A stretch of 64,000 nucleotides of DNA from Bacteroidetes bacterium GWF2_43_63 (GTDB taxonomy: Bacteria; Bacteroidota; Bacteroidia; Bacteroidales; DTU049). The position numbers and the translations under genes are program-made. Each line of letters opens with the position of its first letter. Positions within the stretch are counted from its first letter, which is position 1. The notes under the pieces are model-generated. The model had not been told where the DNA came from. It worked only from the letters and a program-made list of their open reading frames with translations, and did no database searches. Shown piece after piece: positions 27,601 through 35,175 of the stretch. The DNA lies in NCBI GenBank assembly GCA_001769275.1, contig MEOQ01000005.1, positions 62,001 to 126,000 of the forward strand. The letters are read 5' to 3'.

Positions 27601-28355
27601 AGGCCGCCATAATTCGTGAGAAAGGCGTGAATGGTGATCGCGAGATGGCTTACAGCCTGTATATGGCTGGCATGAGCGTGCGCGACGTGCATATGACCGA
27701 TTTGATTGAAGGACGCGAAGATCTGCATGATATAAGCATGCTGGTTTTTGTTGGTGGATTCAGCAATTCCGATGTACTTGGATCTGCCAAAGGCTGGGCT
27801 GCTGGATTTTTATATAATCCTAAAGCGAAAAAAGCGCTTGACGATTTTTATGCAAGACCCGATACATTGAGCCTGGGCATTTGCAATGGCTGTCAGCTAA
27901 TGGTTGAACTCGGTATTTTTAATGAGAAGAAAAAAAATACTATAAAACCTGAAATGCATTGGAATAATTCTCACAAGTTCGAATCCGGATTTGTTGGGGT
28001 GCACGTTCTCCCAAATGAGAGTGTGATGCTTAAAGCTTTTTCTGATTCGAATCTGGGCGTCTGGATTGCGCATGGAGAAGGCCGTTTCAGCCTTTCAGGA
28101 AACGAGAGCGATTACATCATCCCAATGAAGTATTTGTATGAGGAATATCCTGCCAATCCGAACGGATCCGACTTCAATGCTGCGGCCTTGTGTACATCAA
28201 ATGGGCGCCACCTGGCCATGATGCCTCATATAGAACGGTCAGTCTTTCCGTGGCAGTGGGCATATTACAAACCAGGCGCAAACACCGATGTGGTTTCGCC
28301 CTGGGCGCACGCTTTTGTTGCTGCACACGACTGGATTGAGGCGAATAGCAAATGA
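24678..28355 (+). CDS. purL: phosphoribosylformylglycinamidine synthase
   Basis: The large, single-chain enzyme of the fourth step of purine synthesis, converting FGAR, glutamine and ATP to FGAM. At 1225 residues it has the full domain set: N-terminal PurS-like domain, linker (QVNSEHCRHKIFNGQF), two AIRS-type ATP-binding halves (LKAETHNFPT, GxGGEIRDRMAGGKG; second half with GKDSLSMTQ), and a C-terminal class I glutamine amidotransferase (about 975-1225) with nucleophile Cys1072 in GICNGCQLM and a following AHGEGRF segment. Its stop overlaps the ATG of the next membrane protein by 4 bases, so purL is first gene of an operon with that protein and an SDR. Confidence 0.97.
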   Translation: MLTFFKQESEGLIFVVQSRSKLGDKDVEKFRWLFGSCSEITTEGIKGKFIGPRREMVTPWSTNAVEITVNMGLAGIERIEMFRPKSGKMDPMLEMEYSGLTPEMFNQERQPEPIKFIDHIEEYNEQQGLALNFEEVRFLKYISKKIGRKLTDSEIFGFSQVNSEHCRHKIFNGQFIIDGREMEMSLFQWIKLTTKEHPNDVISAYKDNVAFIDGPEIELFCPQHDDVPSEFTTRKVESVISLKAETHNFPTTVEPFFGASTGSGGEIRDRMAGGKGCMPLVGTAVYMTSKPQLEETVADADGKIPERRKFLYQTPEEILIKASNGASDFGNKFGQPLIVGSLFTFEHYEGKTLTAFDKVIMMAGGVGYGVKSQAIKGKPAPGNLIVLMGGDNYRIGMGGGAVSSVETGKYTNSIELNAVQRANPEMQKRVYNVVRALAESSDNPIVSIHDHGAGGHLNCLSELVEDTGGTIFLDKLPKGDPTLSDLEIIGNESQERMGMVVREKSLPLIEKIAARERAPLYVVGEVKGNHKLTFEGEDGRKPFNLKLQYLLGCTPKTVIEDRHIEQEYNEPTYELRDFNIFLNNVLSTEAVACKDWLTNKVDRSVTGKVALQQCCGEVQLPLNNLGIAALDYSSKFGIASSIGHAPVAGLIDAGAGARLSVAESLTNIVWTPLKNGLHGVSLSANWMWPCKNPGEDARLYDAVSALSNFCIALGINVPTGKDSLSMTQKYPDGSMVKSPGTVIVSATAQSTDFTKTVKPVLTTEIDSTLIYIDFTKGPFALGGSIFYQTMNAVGQNAPDVPDPEYFSNTFNAIQTLILKNKILSGHDISAGGMITSLLEMCFANPHVGLDINISTIKETDISAILFSEKPGVLIQVKDTKFVVDFLYSKNVSFFPIGRVISERVLKIIKNVQYEYFDIDKLRDVWFRKSYLFDRLQTKPGMAENRFKNYHKQPLKYEFPPFFNGSLPEVKKRNVKAAIIREKGVNGDREMAYSLYMAGMSVRDVHMTDLIEGREDLHDISMLVFVGGFSNSDVLGSAKGWAAGFLYNPKAKKALDDFYARPDTLSLGICNGCQLMVELGIFNEKKKNTIKPEMHWNNSHKFESGFVGVHVLPNESVMLKAFSDSNLGVWIAHGEGRFSLSGNESDYIIPMKYLYEEYPANPNGSDFNAAALCTSNGRHLAMMPHIERSVFPWQWAYYKPGANTDVVSPWAHAFVAAHDWIEANSK

Positions 28356-29674
28356 TGCTTGCAGCTGAAATTCTATATTGCCTTGCTATAGTTGCAGTAA
28401 TGACGCTGCTGATTTTAAAGTGGAGGCCGTTTTTCTTGCCCGGAATTAAAAAGAGATGGGTGCTGGCTGCCTTCTATTTGAAGGTTATTGCCGGATTGGG
28501 TCTTACATTCATTTATACATCGTATTATTCCGGCAGAAATGATGCTGATATTTTTCGCTATTTCGATGACAGTAAAGTGATGTATGATGTGCTCAAGACA
28601 TCGCCTTCTGATTATTTTACCATGCTGAGTGGCATCAACGACGACAATCAGCGTTTTTTTGATGACTACTACAGTAAAATGGACAACTGGTATCTCAAGT
28701 ATCAGACTGTAATGTATAATGACACTCACACCATTATCCGAATTAATGCATTCATTCGGCTTTTTTCATTCGGCTTTTTTCAGGTTCACAATATCATTTT
28801 TATTATTCTGGGTTTCATTGGGCTGCTGGCGCTTTTCAAGACTTTTATCAAGTACTTCAGCACTAAAGCGCTTGCATTGTATGCAGCAGTTTTTCTTATC
28901 CCTTCCGTTGTATTCTGGAGTTCTGGCATACTGAAAGAAAGTATTCTGATTTTCGCCATGGGTATTTTTCTGTATTCATATCAACAACTGCTGTTTATTT
29001 CATTCAATGTATTCAGGGTTTTATTGTTGTTGTTTAGTTTGGTGCTGATGTATTTTACAAAGACCTATGTCCTGGCTGTAATGCTTCCGGTGGTGATAGC
29101 CAACACATGGATAGTCCTTACAAACAACAGGCATGCGTTTGCAAAACAATTAATTTCGCTTTTGGTATTTATTAATCTCGCGGTACTTGCAGGTAATATC
29201 AATGCCGACTTCAATGTATTTCAGCTGATCACCAATAAACTTCATGATTTTGTCAATCTTGCCCTTTATTCAAATGCCGGAAGCATGATTGATCCGATTC
29301 CGCTTGAACCGAATTTTCTGAGTTTTTTACAGTATTCCCCAAATGCTGTAATAAACACGCTTTTCAGACCTTTCCCTGCGGATATTAACACAATGATTAT
29401 GGTCCCCGTGTTAATTGAGAACATTGTCATTGTCGTAACATTATTACTGGCGGTTATTTTCCATGAGAGAAAAGTGCAAAATGCGCGCATCCTGTTTTTC
29501 TGTCTTTTCTTTGTTATTGTATTATCAGTAATTACCGGACTCACTACACCTGTTCTTGGTGCTCTTGCGCGATATAGAATTCCTTTATTGCCGTTTCTTT
29601 TTATAATGTTGTTTCTGCTAATCGACTTTAATAAAATTGCATTATTGCTTAAAATTAAAAAAGTTGTTGAATGA
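28352..29674 (+). CDS. polytopic membrane protein, unknown function
   Basis: A 440-residue inner-membrane protein with about ten hydrophobic helices (for example residues 5-23, 41-58, 145-165, 185-200, 228-250, 262-285, 360-380, 395-430) and one sizeable polar loop after the second helix (about 60-120) containing RNDADIFRYFDDSK and several further acidic residues. Such a loop with DxD-like residues near the N-terminus is reminiscent of GT-C glycosyltransferases or EpsG/Wzy-type polysaccharide polymerases, but no family signature is certain. It is joined to purL and to the downstream SDR gene by 4-base ATGA overlaps, an odd partnership for a purine enzyme. Confidence 0.75.
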   Translation: MMLAAEILYCLAIVAVMTLLILKWRPFFLPGIKKRWVLAAFYLKVIAGLGLTFIYTSYYSGRNDADIFRYFDDSKVMYDVLKTSPSDYFTMLSGINDDNQRFFDDYYSKMDNWYLKYQTVMYNDTHTIIRINAFIRLFSFGFFQVHNIIFIILGFIGLLALFKTFIKYFSTKALALYAAVFLIPSVVFWSSGILKESILIFAMGIFLYSYQQLLFISFNVFRVLLLLFSLVLMYFTKTYVLAVMLPVVIANTWIVLTNNRHAFAKQLISLLVFINLAVLAGNINADFNVFQLITNKLHDFVNLALYSNAGSMIDPIPLEPNFLSFLQYSPNAVINTLFRPFPADINTMIMVPVLIENIVIVVTLLLAVIFHERKVQNARILFFCLFFVIVLSVITGLTTPVLGALARYRIPLLPFLFIMLFLLIDFNKIALLLKIKKVVE

Positions 29675-30429
29675 ATAAAATAATTCTCGTTTCCGGCGCC
29701 ACCAGCGGTATTGGTGAGTCATGTGTGAAGAAATTTGCAGCCAGTGGCAACAGGGTAATCCTCTGTGGACGTCGCTCTGAGCGCCTCTCGCAGTTGAAAG
29801 ACAGTCTGGTTTCACAGTACGGTGATAATTTTCTCACGCTGTCGTTTGATATAAGAGTTAAAGATGATGTTGTCAATGCCATTGATTCACTCCCTGTCGA
29901 ATGGAAAGCAATCGATGTTCTGGTAAATAATGCAGGCCTTGCACGAGGATTAAGTTCGTTGCAGGAAGGCAACATTGATCACTGGGAACAGATGATTGAT
30001 ACAAACGTGAAAGGATTGCTTTATTTGACCCGTGCGGTTGTCGGACAGATGATTGAACGTAAAAGCGGTCATGTCATTAACCTCGGCTCCATTGCAGGGC
30101 GCCAGTCATACGCAAATGGAAATGTTTATTGTGCAACAAAAGCTGCGGTTGATTCGCTTACAAAAAGTATGCGCATCGATTTTCTTCCACACAACGTAAA
30201 AGTTTCGCAAGTGGCTCCGGGCGCAGTGGAAACTGAGTTCAGTCTGGTTCGCTTCGAGGGCGATCAGCAACGAGCCGCTGATGTTTACAAAGGGTTTACA
30301 CCTTTAACGCCAGATGATGTTGCCGAAGCAGTTCATTATATTGCATCTTTACCACCCCATGTAAATGTGAACGATATTTTGCTTATGCCAGCCGCCCAGG
30401 CTTGTGCTGGTGTTATCCACAAGGAATAA
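29671..30429 (+). CDS. SDR family NAD(P)-dependent oxidoreductase
   Basis: A 252-residue classical short-chain dehydrogenase with a Rossmann fold. The nucleotide-binding motif is SGATSGIG (residues 8-15), followed by GRRSERL, which suggests NADP(H); NNAGLARG lies at residues 87-94; the catalytic triad is Ser140 (INLGSIAG), Tyr153 and Lys157 (YCATK). The motif set and length resemble YdfG-type 3-hydroxy acid dehydrogenases, which act on serine or 3-hydroxypropionate, but the substrate is not certain. The start overlaps the membrane protein stop by 4 bases; it is the last gene of the purL operon. Confidence 0.92.
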   Translation: MNKIILVSGATSGIGESCVKKFAASGNRVILCGRRSERLSQLKDSLVSQYGDNFLTLSFDIRVKDDVVNAIDSLPVEWKAIDVLVNNAGLARGLSSLQEGNIDHWEQMIDTNVKGLLYLTRAVVGQMIERKSGHVINLGSIAGRQSYANGNVYCATKAAVDSLTKSMRIDFLPHNVKVSQVAPGAVETEFSLVRFEGDQQRAADVYKGFTPLTPDDVAEAVHYIASLPPHVNVNDILLMPAAQACAGVIHKE

Positions 30430-30482
30430 GTCGGTGTGTTTCTCTGATTCTTGAGAAATTCTTCTGTTTGAAAAATTTTCTT

Positions 30483-30490
30483 TACATTTG
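30483..30490 (+). promoter_or_regulatory. -7 promoter element of recQ
   Basis: TACATTTG matches TAnnTTTG and ends 10 bases before the recQ ATG. A TTTG at 30467-30470 is too close (12-base spacer) to be a standard -33 element. Confidence 0.45.
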
Positions 30491-30500
30491 AATTTATACG

Positions 30501-32414
30501 ATGGACAACAGAGCTAAGATATTATCAGTGCTTCAGCAATACTGGGGATACAAAATGTTTCGCCCCATGCAGGAAGATATTATCCTCTCCGTCCTGGACG
30601 GAAAGGATACGCTTGCGTTGCTTCCTACCGGAGGAGGGAAGTCCATTACATTTCAAATTCCGGCATTGGCGCAGGATGGCTTGTGCATTGTTGTTTCACC
30701 GCTGATTGCATTAATGAAAGATCAGGTTGAAAACCTGAAAAAAAGAAACATTACTGCTTATGCCATTCACAGTGGGCTGAACCAGTATGAGATTGAAACG
30801 ATTCTCAATAACTGCATTTACGGTGAGGCTAAGTTTTTATATGTTTCCCCCGAGCGGCTTGAAACCGAGATGTTTCTGCTGCGAATCCAAAAAATGCGAG
30901 TCCGGTTAATTGCTGTCGATGAAGCTCATTGCATTTCGCAATGGGGTTTTGATTTTCGCCCTCCTTATCGCAATATTTCAAAGATCCGCTCTTTGATTCC
31001 TGACGTACCTGTAATTGCACTCACAGCAACAGCAACTCCGGCAGTTGTCGATGACATTATGGAGCAGCTGGCTTTCAAGGCGAAAAATGTTTTTAAACAA
31101 TCGTTCTATCGCAGCAATCTTGTTTATAATGCCATTCAGGAAGAGGATAAAACAGGGCGCTTGCTGCAGTTGCTTGATGAACACAAAGGCACAGCCATTG
31201 TGTATGTCCGTAACCGCCGAAAAACAAAGGAATATGCCGATTTCCTGGTGAGGAATAACATCAGCGCGCATTTTTATAATGCCGGATTGCTGCCAAACGA
31301 GCGTGATAAGCGTCAGAGCGAATGGCTGAACAACAAAGTAAGAGTGATGGTTTCCACCAATGCGTTTGGTATGGGTATCGACAAACCCGATGTGCGCCTG
31401 GTGGTGCATATGGATATTCCGGATTGTATCGAAGCATATTTTCAGGAAGCCGGCCGCGGTGGCCGTGATGGCAATATGTCGTGGGCATGGCTTCTGTGGA
31501 ACAAAGCCGATATTATTGAAGCAGAGAAAAACGTGGAAGCATCGTTTCCGGATCCGGAATTCATTTCGCGTGCTTATAACGCTCTGGGCAATTATTTTCA
31601 GATTGTTACAGGCACAGGAAAATTGTCAACATGGAATTTTGAACTTGCCGATTTTTGCAACCGCTTTTCACTCCCTCCGGTCGAAACATTTAATGGCATA
31701 CGCATTCTCGAAAAGGAAGGATATGTTTCACTCAGCGAAGCAATTCATACTCCGTCGAAAGTGAAAATGCTGGCTGACAAAAATGATGTTTATCGCTTTC
31801 AGGTCGAAAACCGCGAACTGAGCCCATTCGTTGATTTGCTGCTGCGCATGTACACGGGTCTGTTCACTGATTTTGTGCGGATTGATGAATTTTCAATCGC
31901 AAGGAAAATGAATGCCGACAAAATGATTGTGATAAAAGGACTTAAGCAACTGAATAAGTTAGGTCTAATCGTGTATGAAGCTGCCAGTGACAGTCCCCGA
32001 ATTACATTTTTGAGCGACCGCATTGATCATAAGAATGTTATTTTTTCACAGGACCATTATTATAACCGAAAAGAGGAAGCAATCAAACGACTGGCATCGA
32101 TGAAGACCTATTTGTCTGGTACAACGCGCTGCCGCAGCCAGCTGCTTCTTGATTATTTCGGCGAAACACAATCGCGCCGTTGTGCTATGTGCGATGTTTG
32201 CGAAAAACGCAGCGATACCGGGCTGTCTGAATATAAATTCAACGAAGTGCTCGATCGCGTTAAACCGGCGCTGAGAGAAGCTCCTATGCCCTACGATAAA
32301 GTGTTGGCTATGTTTGGTTCAATGGATAGCGAAAAAGCCACCAGCGCCATCCGGTGGATGATGGATAATGGCAAAATCGGAATGGACGACGACGGGAATT
32401 TGTACTGGAAATAA
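30501..32414 (+). CDS. recQ: RecQ-family ATP-dependent DNA helicase
   Basis: A 637-residue superfamily 2 helicase that unwinds DNA 3'-to-5' in recombination and repair. Helicase motifs: Q-motif region RPMQEDII, Walker A LPTGGGKS (residues 41-48), DEAH box in VDEAHCISQWGFDFRP, ALTATAT, and motif VI EAGRGGRDG. The zinc-binding subdomain is present (RCRSQLLLDYF and CAMCDVCEKR). The C-terminal region after it is about 70 residues and looks like a winged helix rather than an HRDC domain, so this is a shorter RecQ variant frequent in Bacteroidota. Transcribed as a single gene from its own promoter. A genome can carry two RecQ paralogues, so which one this is cannot be said. Confidence 0.93.
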   Translation: MDNRAKILSVLQQYWGYKMFRPMQEDIILSVLDGKDTLALLPTGGGKSITFQIPALAQDGLCIVVSPLIALMKDQVENLKKRNITAYAIHSGLNQYEIETILNNCIYGEAKFLYVSPERLETEMFLLRIQKMRVRLIAVDEAHCISQWGFDFRPPYRNISKIRSLIPDVPVIALTATATPAVVDDIMEQLAFKAKNVFKQSFYRSNLVYNAIQEEDKTGRLLQLLDEHKGTAIVYVRNRRKTKEYADFLVRNNISAHFYNAGLLPNERDKRQSEWLNNKVRVMVSTNAFGMGIDKPDVRLVVHMDIPDCIEAYFQEAGRGGRDGNMSWAWLLWNKADIIEAEKNVEASFPDPEFISRAYNALGNYFQIVTGTGKLSTWNFELADFCNRFSLPPVETFNGIRILEKEGYVSLSEAIHTPSKVKMLADKNDVYRFQVENRELSPFVDLLLRMYTGLFTDFVRIDEFSIARKMNADKMIVIKGLKQLNKLGLIVYEAASDSPRITFLSDRIDHKNVIFSQDHYYNRKEEAIKRLASMKTYLSGTTRCRSQLLLDYFGETQSRRCAMCDVCEKRSDTGLSEYKFNEVLDRVKPALREAPMPYDKVLAMFGSMDSEKATSAIRWMMDNGKIGMDDDGNLYWK

Positions 32415-32472
32415 GTCAACCCCTGAAAGTTTTAAAAAATTGAGTAATTTAGTCCTTCAGATTTTTTGGAAT

Positions 32473-32480
32473 TAAATTTG
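32473..32480 (+). promoter_or_regulatory. -7 promoter element of the DUF4468 gene
   Basis: TAAATTTG fits TAnnTTTG, 23 bases before the ATG at 32504. Confidence 0.4.
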
Positions 32481-32503
32481 TAATACCCCGCAAAATTATT
32501 TGT

Positions 32504-33031
32504 ATGAAAAAGCTTTTTGTTCTTTCAATTGTTTTATTGTCGGTGCTGGCCGCCAATGCTCAAGTGTCTTTGGATCCAGACACTAAAAAAATTACCTACA
32601 GAGAAGTTGTAACAATGGAAGGGATAAAAGACACCCTGTACAACAGAGCCATCACCTGGATAAACTCTTTTTATAAAAATCCTCAGTCTGTAACTACTTT
32701 ACGCGATCCTGAAAATGGAGTAATCCTTTGTGCGCACAGATTTGCAATGAAGGAAACCGATGCTGACGGAAATGTCTTAACATCGAATATTATTGTTGAA
32801 TACAAATTGAAAATTGAAGCCAAGGAAGGCCGTTATCGCTTCACCTTTGATGAATTCAGAAAGAAGGATTTATCAATGTTTCCGCTGGAACGCTGGCTCG
32901 ATAAAGCCGATCCGCAATACACTCCCAAATGTGATGAATACCTGAATCAGGTCGACACTCAAATAAAGGAAATCATTGCCAGTATGAAAAAAGGCATGGA
33001 ACCTAAAGTTTTGAGAAACGATGAGTGGTAG
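32504..33031 (+). CDS. DUF4468 domain-containing exported protein
   Basis: A 175-residue protein with a signal peptide (MKKLFVLSIVLLSVLAANAQ). The mature part fits the DUF4468 layout, a Bacteroidota-specific TBP-like fold found in periplasmic proteins of unknown function: ITYREVVTMEG and KDTLYNRAITWINSFYKNP (in part) near the start, IVVEYKLKIEAKEGRYRFTF in the middle. It converges with the amidohydrolase gene with only 3 bases between the stops; its terminator lies inside the end of that gene. Confidence 0.8.
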   Translation: MKKLFVLSIVLLSVLAANAQVSLDPDTKKITYREVVTMEGIKDTLYNRAITWINSFYKNPQSVTTLRDPENGVILCAHRFAMKETDADGNVLTSNIIVEYKLKIEAKEGRYRFTFDEFRKKDLSMFPLERWLDKADPQYTPKCDEYLNQVDTQIKEIIASMKKGMEPKVLRNDEW

Positions 33032-33034
33032 AAA

Positions 33035-34201
33035 TTAAATGAGTCTTTTCACTTTGAGTGAACTGAACTCTCGTAGCCCGGGTTGGTAATTTTCAAGCAA
33101 TACCAGCCCGGGTTTTTTGTTTTTTGAAATACTTCCGAAACGATCGTCAATGCCCAGAAACTTAGCCCCATTCAGCGTGGCGGCTTGCAACAATATTTCT
33201 GGTTTCAATGCCGGAAATTTTTGCAACAGAATATCAATTTCCTTAAACATGTTTAGCTCATGATTCGATGAAAGACTGTCAGTGCCAATGAGGATATTCG
33301 GAGTCAATGCATGAATCATTGGAACATCCGGCAAACTGCCGGTGATAAACTGATTCGAAGCCGGGCAGAAACAAAACCATGGATCCTGGAAACAGGAAAT
33401 AATTTTTTCAATCGTTTTTTTGTCAGCAAAAGTGTTGTGAACGAACATGACTTTGTTTGAAGATGGCAATGATTTGCAGGCGGCTTCAGCAGCGGAGTCG
33501 AAAGGCGATGCTTCAGCTTCAGCTCCATGGACATTCCGAACAGGAATCTTCGTTTCGAAATGAATATTTTCTTCATTGCTTTCAAGAAAATGTATGCTGT
33601 GAAATGATTTTTCTTTTGCTATCCGGGTCATCAGAAGCGACACTAGTGTCTCTGAAAGTGTTATAAGCGTGTGTGCCGACAGCGAACAGCTTTGATTCTC
33701 TTCAGCGAATACATTCTGCAGTGACAGCAAGTCGTTGAACCGGTATTTTGCTTCGCGGGGATTAGTGCCAAATACTTCAAGGAATGTATGAAAATGAATA
33801 TTGCTTCTGATTTTTGCACTCAGTGTAATATCCGTATTGCTTATATCTGCTATCGCCACAATGCCCTGCCGCTGCAGTTCATCGATAGCACGCTGAATAT
33901 CGGAAAGGATTATTTTGTCGGAAGGTCTTCTTGAATGTACGCCACTCATAGCCCCATAAAATGCTTCCATTCCGGCATGTTCGGGGTACAAGCCACGGCA
34001 CCAGCTGAGTTCAAGATGGCAATGGCTGTTTACAAGGCCAGGTATCAACAATCCGCAACATCTGTAGGAGTTTGCTTCAATCAATTCACAATACTCAGAC
34101 GGGAAGACCTCCAGAATAGTACCGTCGGTTCCGGTTTTCACTGCCATGCCGCTTCTGATCGTAGAGTCAGGTAACAACAAGTATTCTGGAATGATAATCA
34201 T
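33035..34201 (-). CDS. amidohydrolase family protein, deaminase-like
   Basis: A 388-residue metal-dependent hydrolase with the amidohydrolase fold. Metal-site motifs: NSHCHLELSW (HxH) near residue 58, a later LSAHTLITLS histidine, and GTDSLSSNHELNMF with the catalytic aspartate. The sequence resembles the cytosine deaminase / chlorohydrolase branch, including aminodeoxyfutalosine deaminase-like proteins of the alternative menaquinone pathway (mqn), which many Bacteroidota carry in this shape, but no other mqn gene is in the window, so the substrate is open. The last ~45 bases of coding sequence also form the terminator of the convergent DUF4468 gene. Confidence 0.82.
   Translation of the reverse strand: MIIIPEYLLLPDSTIRSGMAVKTGTDGTILEVFPSEYCELIEANSYRCCGLLIPGLVNSHCHLELSWCRGLYPEHAGMEAFYGAMSGVHSRRPSDKIILSDIQRAIDELQRQGIVAIADISNTDITLSAKIRSNIHFHTFLEVFGTNPREAKYRFNDLLSLQNVFAEENQSCSLSAHTLITLSETLVSLLMTRIAKEKSFHSIHFLESNEENIHFETKIPVRNVHGAEAEASPFDSAAEAACKSLPSSNKVMFVHNTFADKKTIEKIISCFQDPWFCFCPASNQFITGSLPDVPMIHALTPNILIGTDSLSSNHELNMFKEIDILLQKFPALKPEILLQAATLNGAKFLGIDDRFGSISKNKKPGLVLLENYQPGLREFSSLKVKRLI
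33075..33118 (+). terminator. intrinsic terminator inside the convergent gene
   Basis: Arms AGCCCGGGTTGGTA (33075-33088) and TACCAGCCCGGGTT (33101-33114) form a 14-base stem; two positions pair only as G:U, and only in plus-strand RNA (they would be A:C in minus-strand RNA). Six T residues follow (33113-33118). It ends transcription of the DUF4468 gene while lying in the coding 3' end of the amidohydrolase gene. Confidence 0.8.
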
Positions 34202-34325
34202 GGTTGCTCTATTTGAATGCCGTGAAAAGATGGAGGTTTCGCATACATATCCAGAACAAATATCGATAAAATATGTATTTCTTTCAATTTTTTTTTCAAA
34301 AGTCTGCTTTTCTTAAATAATTATC

Positions 34326-34333
34326 TATATTTG
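34326..34333 (+). promoter_or_regulatory. -7 promoter element of the ArsR-type gene
   Basis: TATATTTG matches TAnnTTTG, 25 bases before the ATG at 34359. Confidence 0.45.
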
Positions 34334-34358
34334 CTCATTAATAATAAATATTTTATAG

Positions 34359-34655
34359 ATGGCAAAGCAAGAAATTGATATCAGAAAAATTGAGGACATA
34401 GCACAAAGATTAAGGGCCATTGCCCATCCTGTCCGAATCAAGATTATTTCAATGCTCGAAAAGCAACAGGAAATGAATGTGACCAGCATATACGAAAAGC
34501 TGGAGATAGAGCAGGCAGCTGCTTCTCATCACTTGAATATTCTGAAATCTAAAGGAGTATTACTGTCGCGCCGCGATGGTAAAAACACCTATTATAGCCT
34601 GAAGCCGGATGCAATAAGTAATCTTCTGCATTGCATCAGCGTTTGCGGAGGTTGA
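34359..34655 (+). CDS. ArsR/HTH_5 winged-helix regulator
   Basis: A 98-residue transcription regulator of the ArsR fold. Residues about 10-90 give the winged helix: LRAIAHPVRIKIISML at the start, then VTSIYEKLEIEQAAASHHLNI (helix-turn-helix, shown in part) and LSRRDGKNTYYSLKP (wing). The metal-binding ELCVCDL motif of ArsR/SmtB is absent and only one Cys (plus one at the C-terminal end) occurs, so a metal sensor is unlikely. Its DNA target is unknown; it is divergent from the amidohydrolase gene, 157 bases away, and may control it. Confidence 0.88.
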   Translation: MAKQEIDIRKIEDIAQRLRAIAHPVRIKIISMLEKQQEMNVTSIYEKLEIEQAAASHHLNILKSKGVLLSRRDGKNTYYSLKPDAISNLLHCISVCGG

Positions 34656-34848
34656 TTATTTAGTTTTGTCCGTGAAAATTAAGCTGGTCGTTTAGAAGCA
34701 GCTTAACATTGTATTTGATCGGAATGCAGGTTAGGCAACCTGGAAAATCTATAAGCAAAAGATCTGCAAAAAGCATATGAAACCTGGCATCTGATATTCC
34801 GACAGGCATCAACATTAATTGTCCAATATGGCAGATGCTGACAAATTG

Positions 34849-34873
34849 AAAAAGGCCGCCTTGCGGGCAGCCT
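34849..34873 (-). terminator. intrinsic terminator of the ferredoxin gene
   Basis: On the minus strand AAGGCTGCC is followed by a short loop and GGCGGCCTT, then TTTTT. It lies 25-49 bases downstream of the ferredoxin stop. Confidence 0.7.
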
Positions 34874-34897
34874 TCAGTTTTTTCTGCTGGGCGAATA

Positions 34898-35065
34898 TTA
34901 CTCCGGGTGAATAGCTTCAACCGGGCAAACATCAGCACATGAACCGCAGTCGGTGCAGATATCCGGGTCTATTTTATAAATATTTCCGGCGCTGATTGCT
35001 TCAACTGGACATTCATCGATGCAGGTACCGCATGCAGTACAATCTTCTGAAATAACGTAAGCCAT
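34898..35065 (-). CDS. small 2[4Fe-4S] ferredoxin
   Basis: A 55-residue electron carrier found by reading the minus strand directly. It has two complete cluster motifs: CTACGTCIDECP (residues 9-20) and CTDCGSCADVCP (residues 37-48), each CxxCxxCxxxCP, with the VEAI segment after each, as in clostridial-type ferredoxins. Both clusters are 4Fe-4S and low potential. The ATG at 35065 gives the usual start MAYVISEDC. The stop is 25 bases before a strong terminator. Partner enzymes are not in the neighbourhood. Confidence 0.92.
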   Translation of the reverse strand: MAYVISEDCTACGTCIDECPVEAISAGNIYKIDPDICTDCGSCADVCPVEAIHPE

Positions 35066-35090
35066 AACTCTGTTTTTTTAACTTAGGATG

Positions 35091-35098
35091 CAAAGATA
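35091..35098 (-). promoter_or_regulatory. -7 promoter element of the ferredoxin gene
   Basis: The minus strand reads TATCTTTG, matching TAnnTTTG, 25 bases before the ATG at 35065. Confidence 0.5.
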
Positions 35099-35142
35099 TA
35101 CATAATTGTCAAACGAGTAGAAAATATTCTGAAAAAACACAA

Positions 35143-35167
35143 AAAGAAAAGGCGCCGTAAGGCGCCT
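35143..35167 (-). terminator. intrinsic terminator after fabH
   Basis: On the minus strand AGGCGCC and GGCGCCT form a perfect stem with the short loop TTAC, followed by TTTTCTTTTTG. It follows the fabH stop at 35176 and ends the yceD-rpmF-fabH operon. Confidence 0.75.
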
Positions 35168-35175
35168 CGTCGGTA

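Noticed and set aside
34660-34938. Minus-strand frame of 92 codons near the ferredoxin gene
   Set aside because: It runs out of frame through the ferredoxin end and its terminator; the ferredoxin frame has eight placed cysteines.
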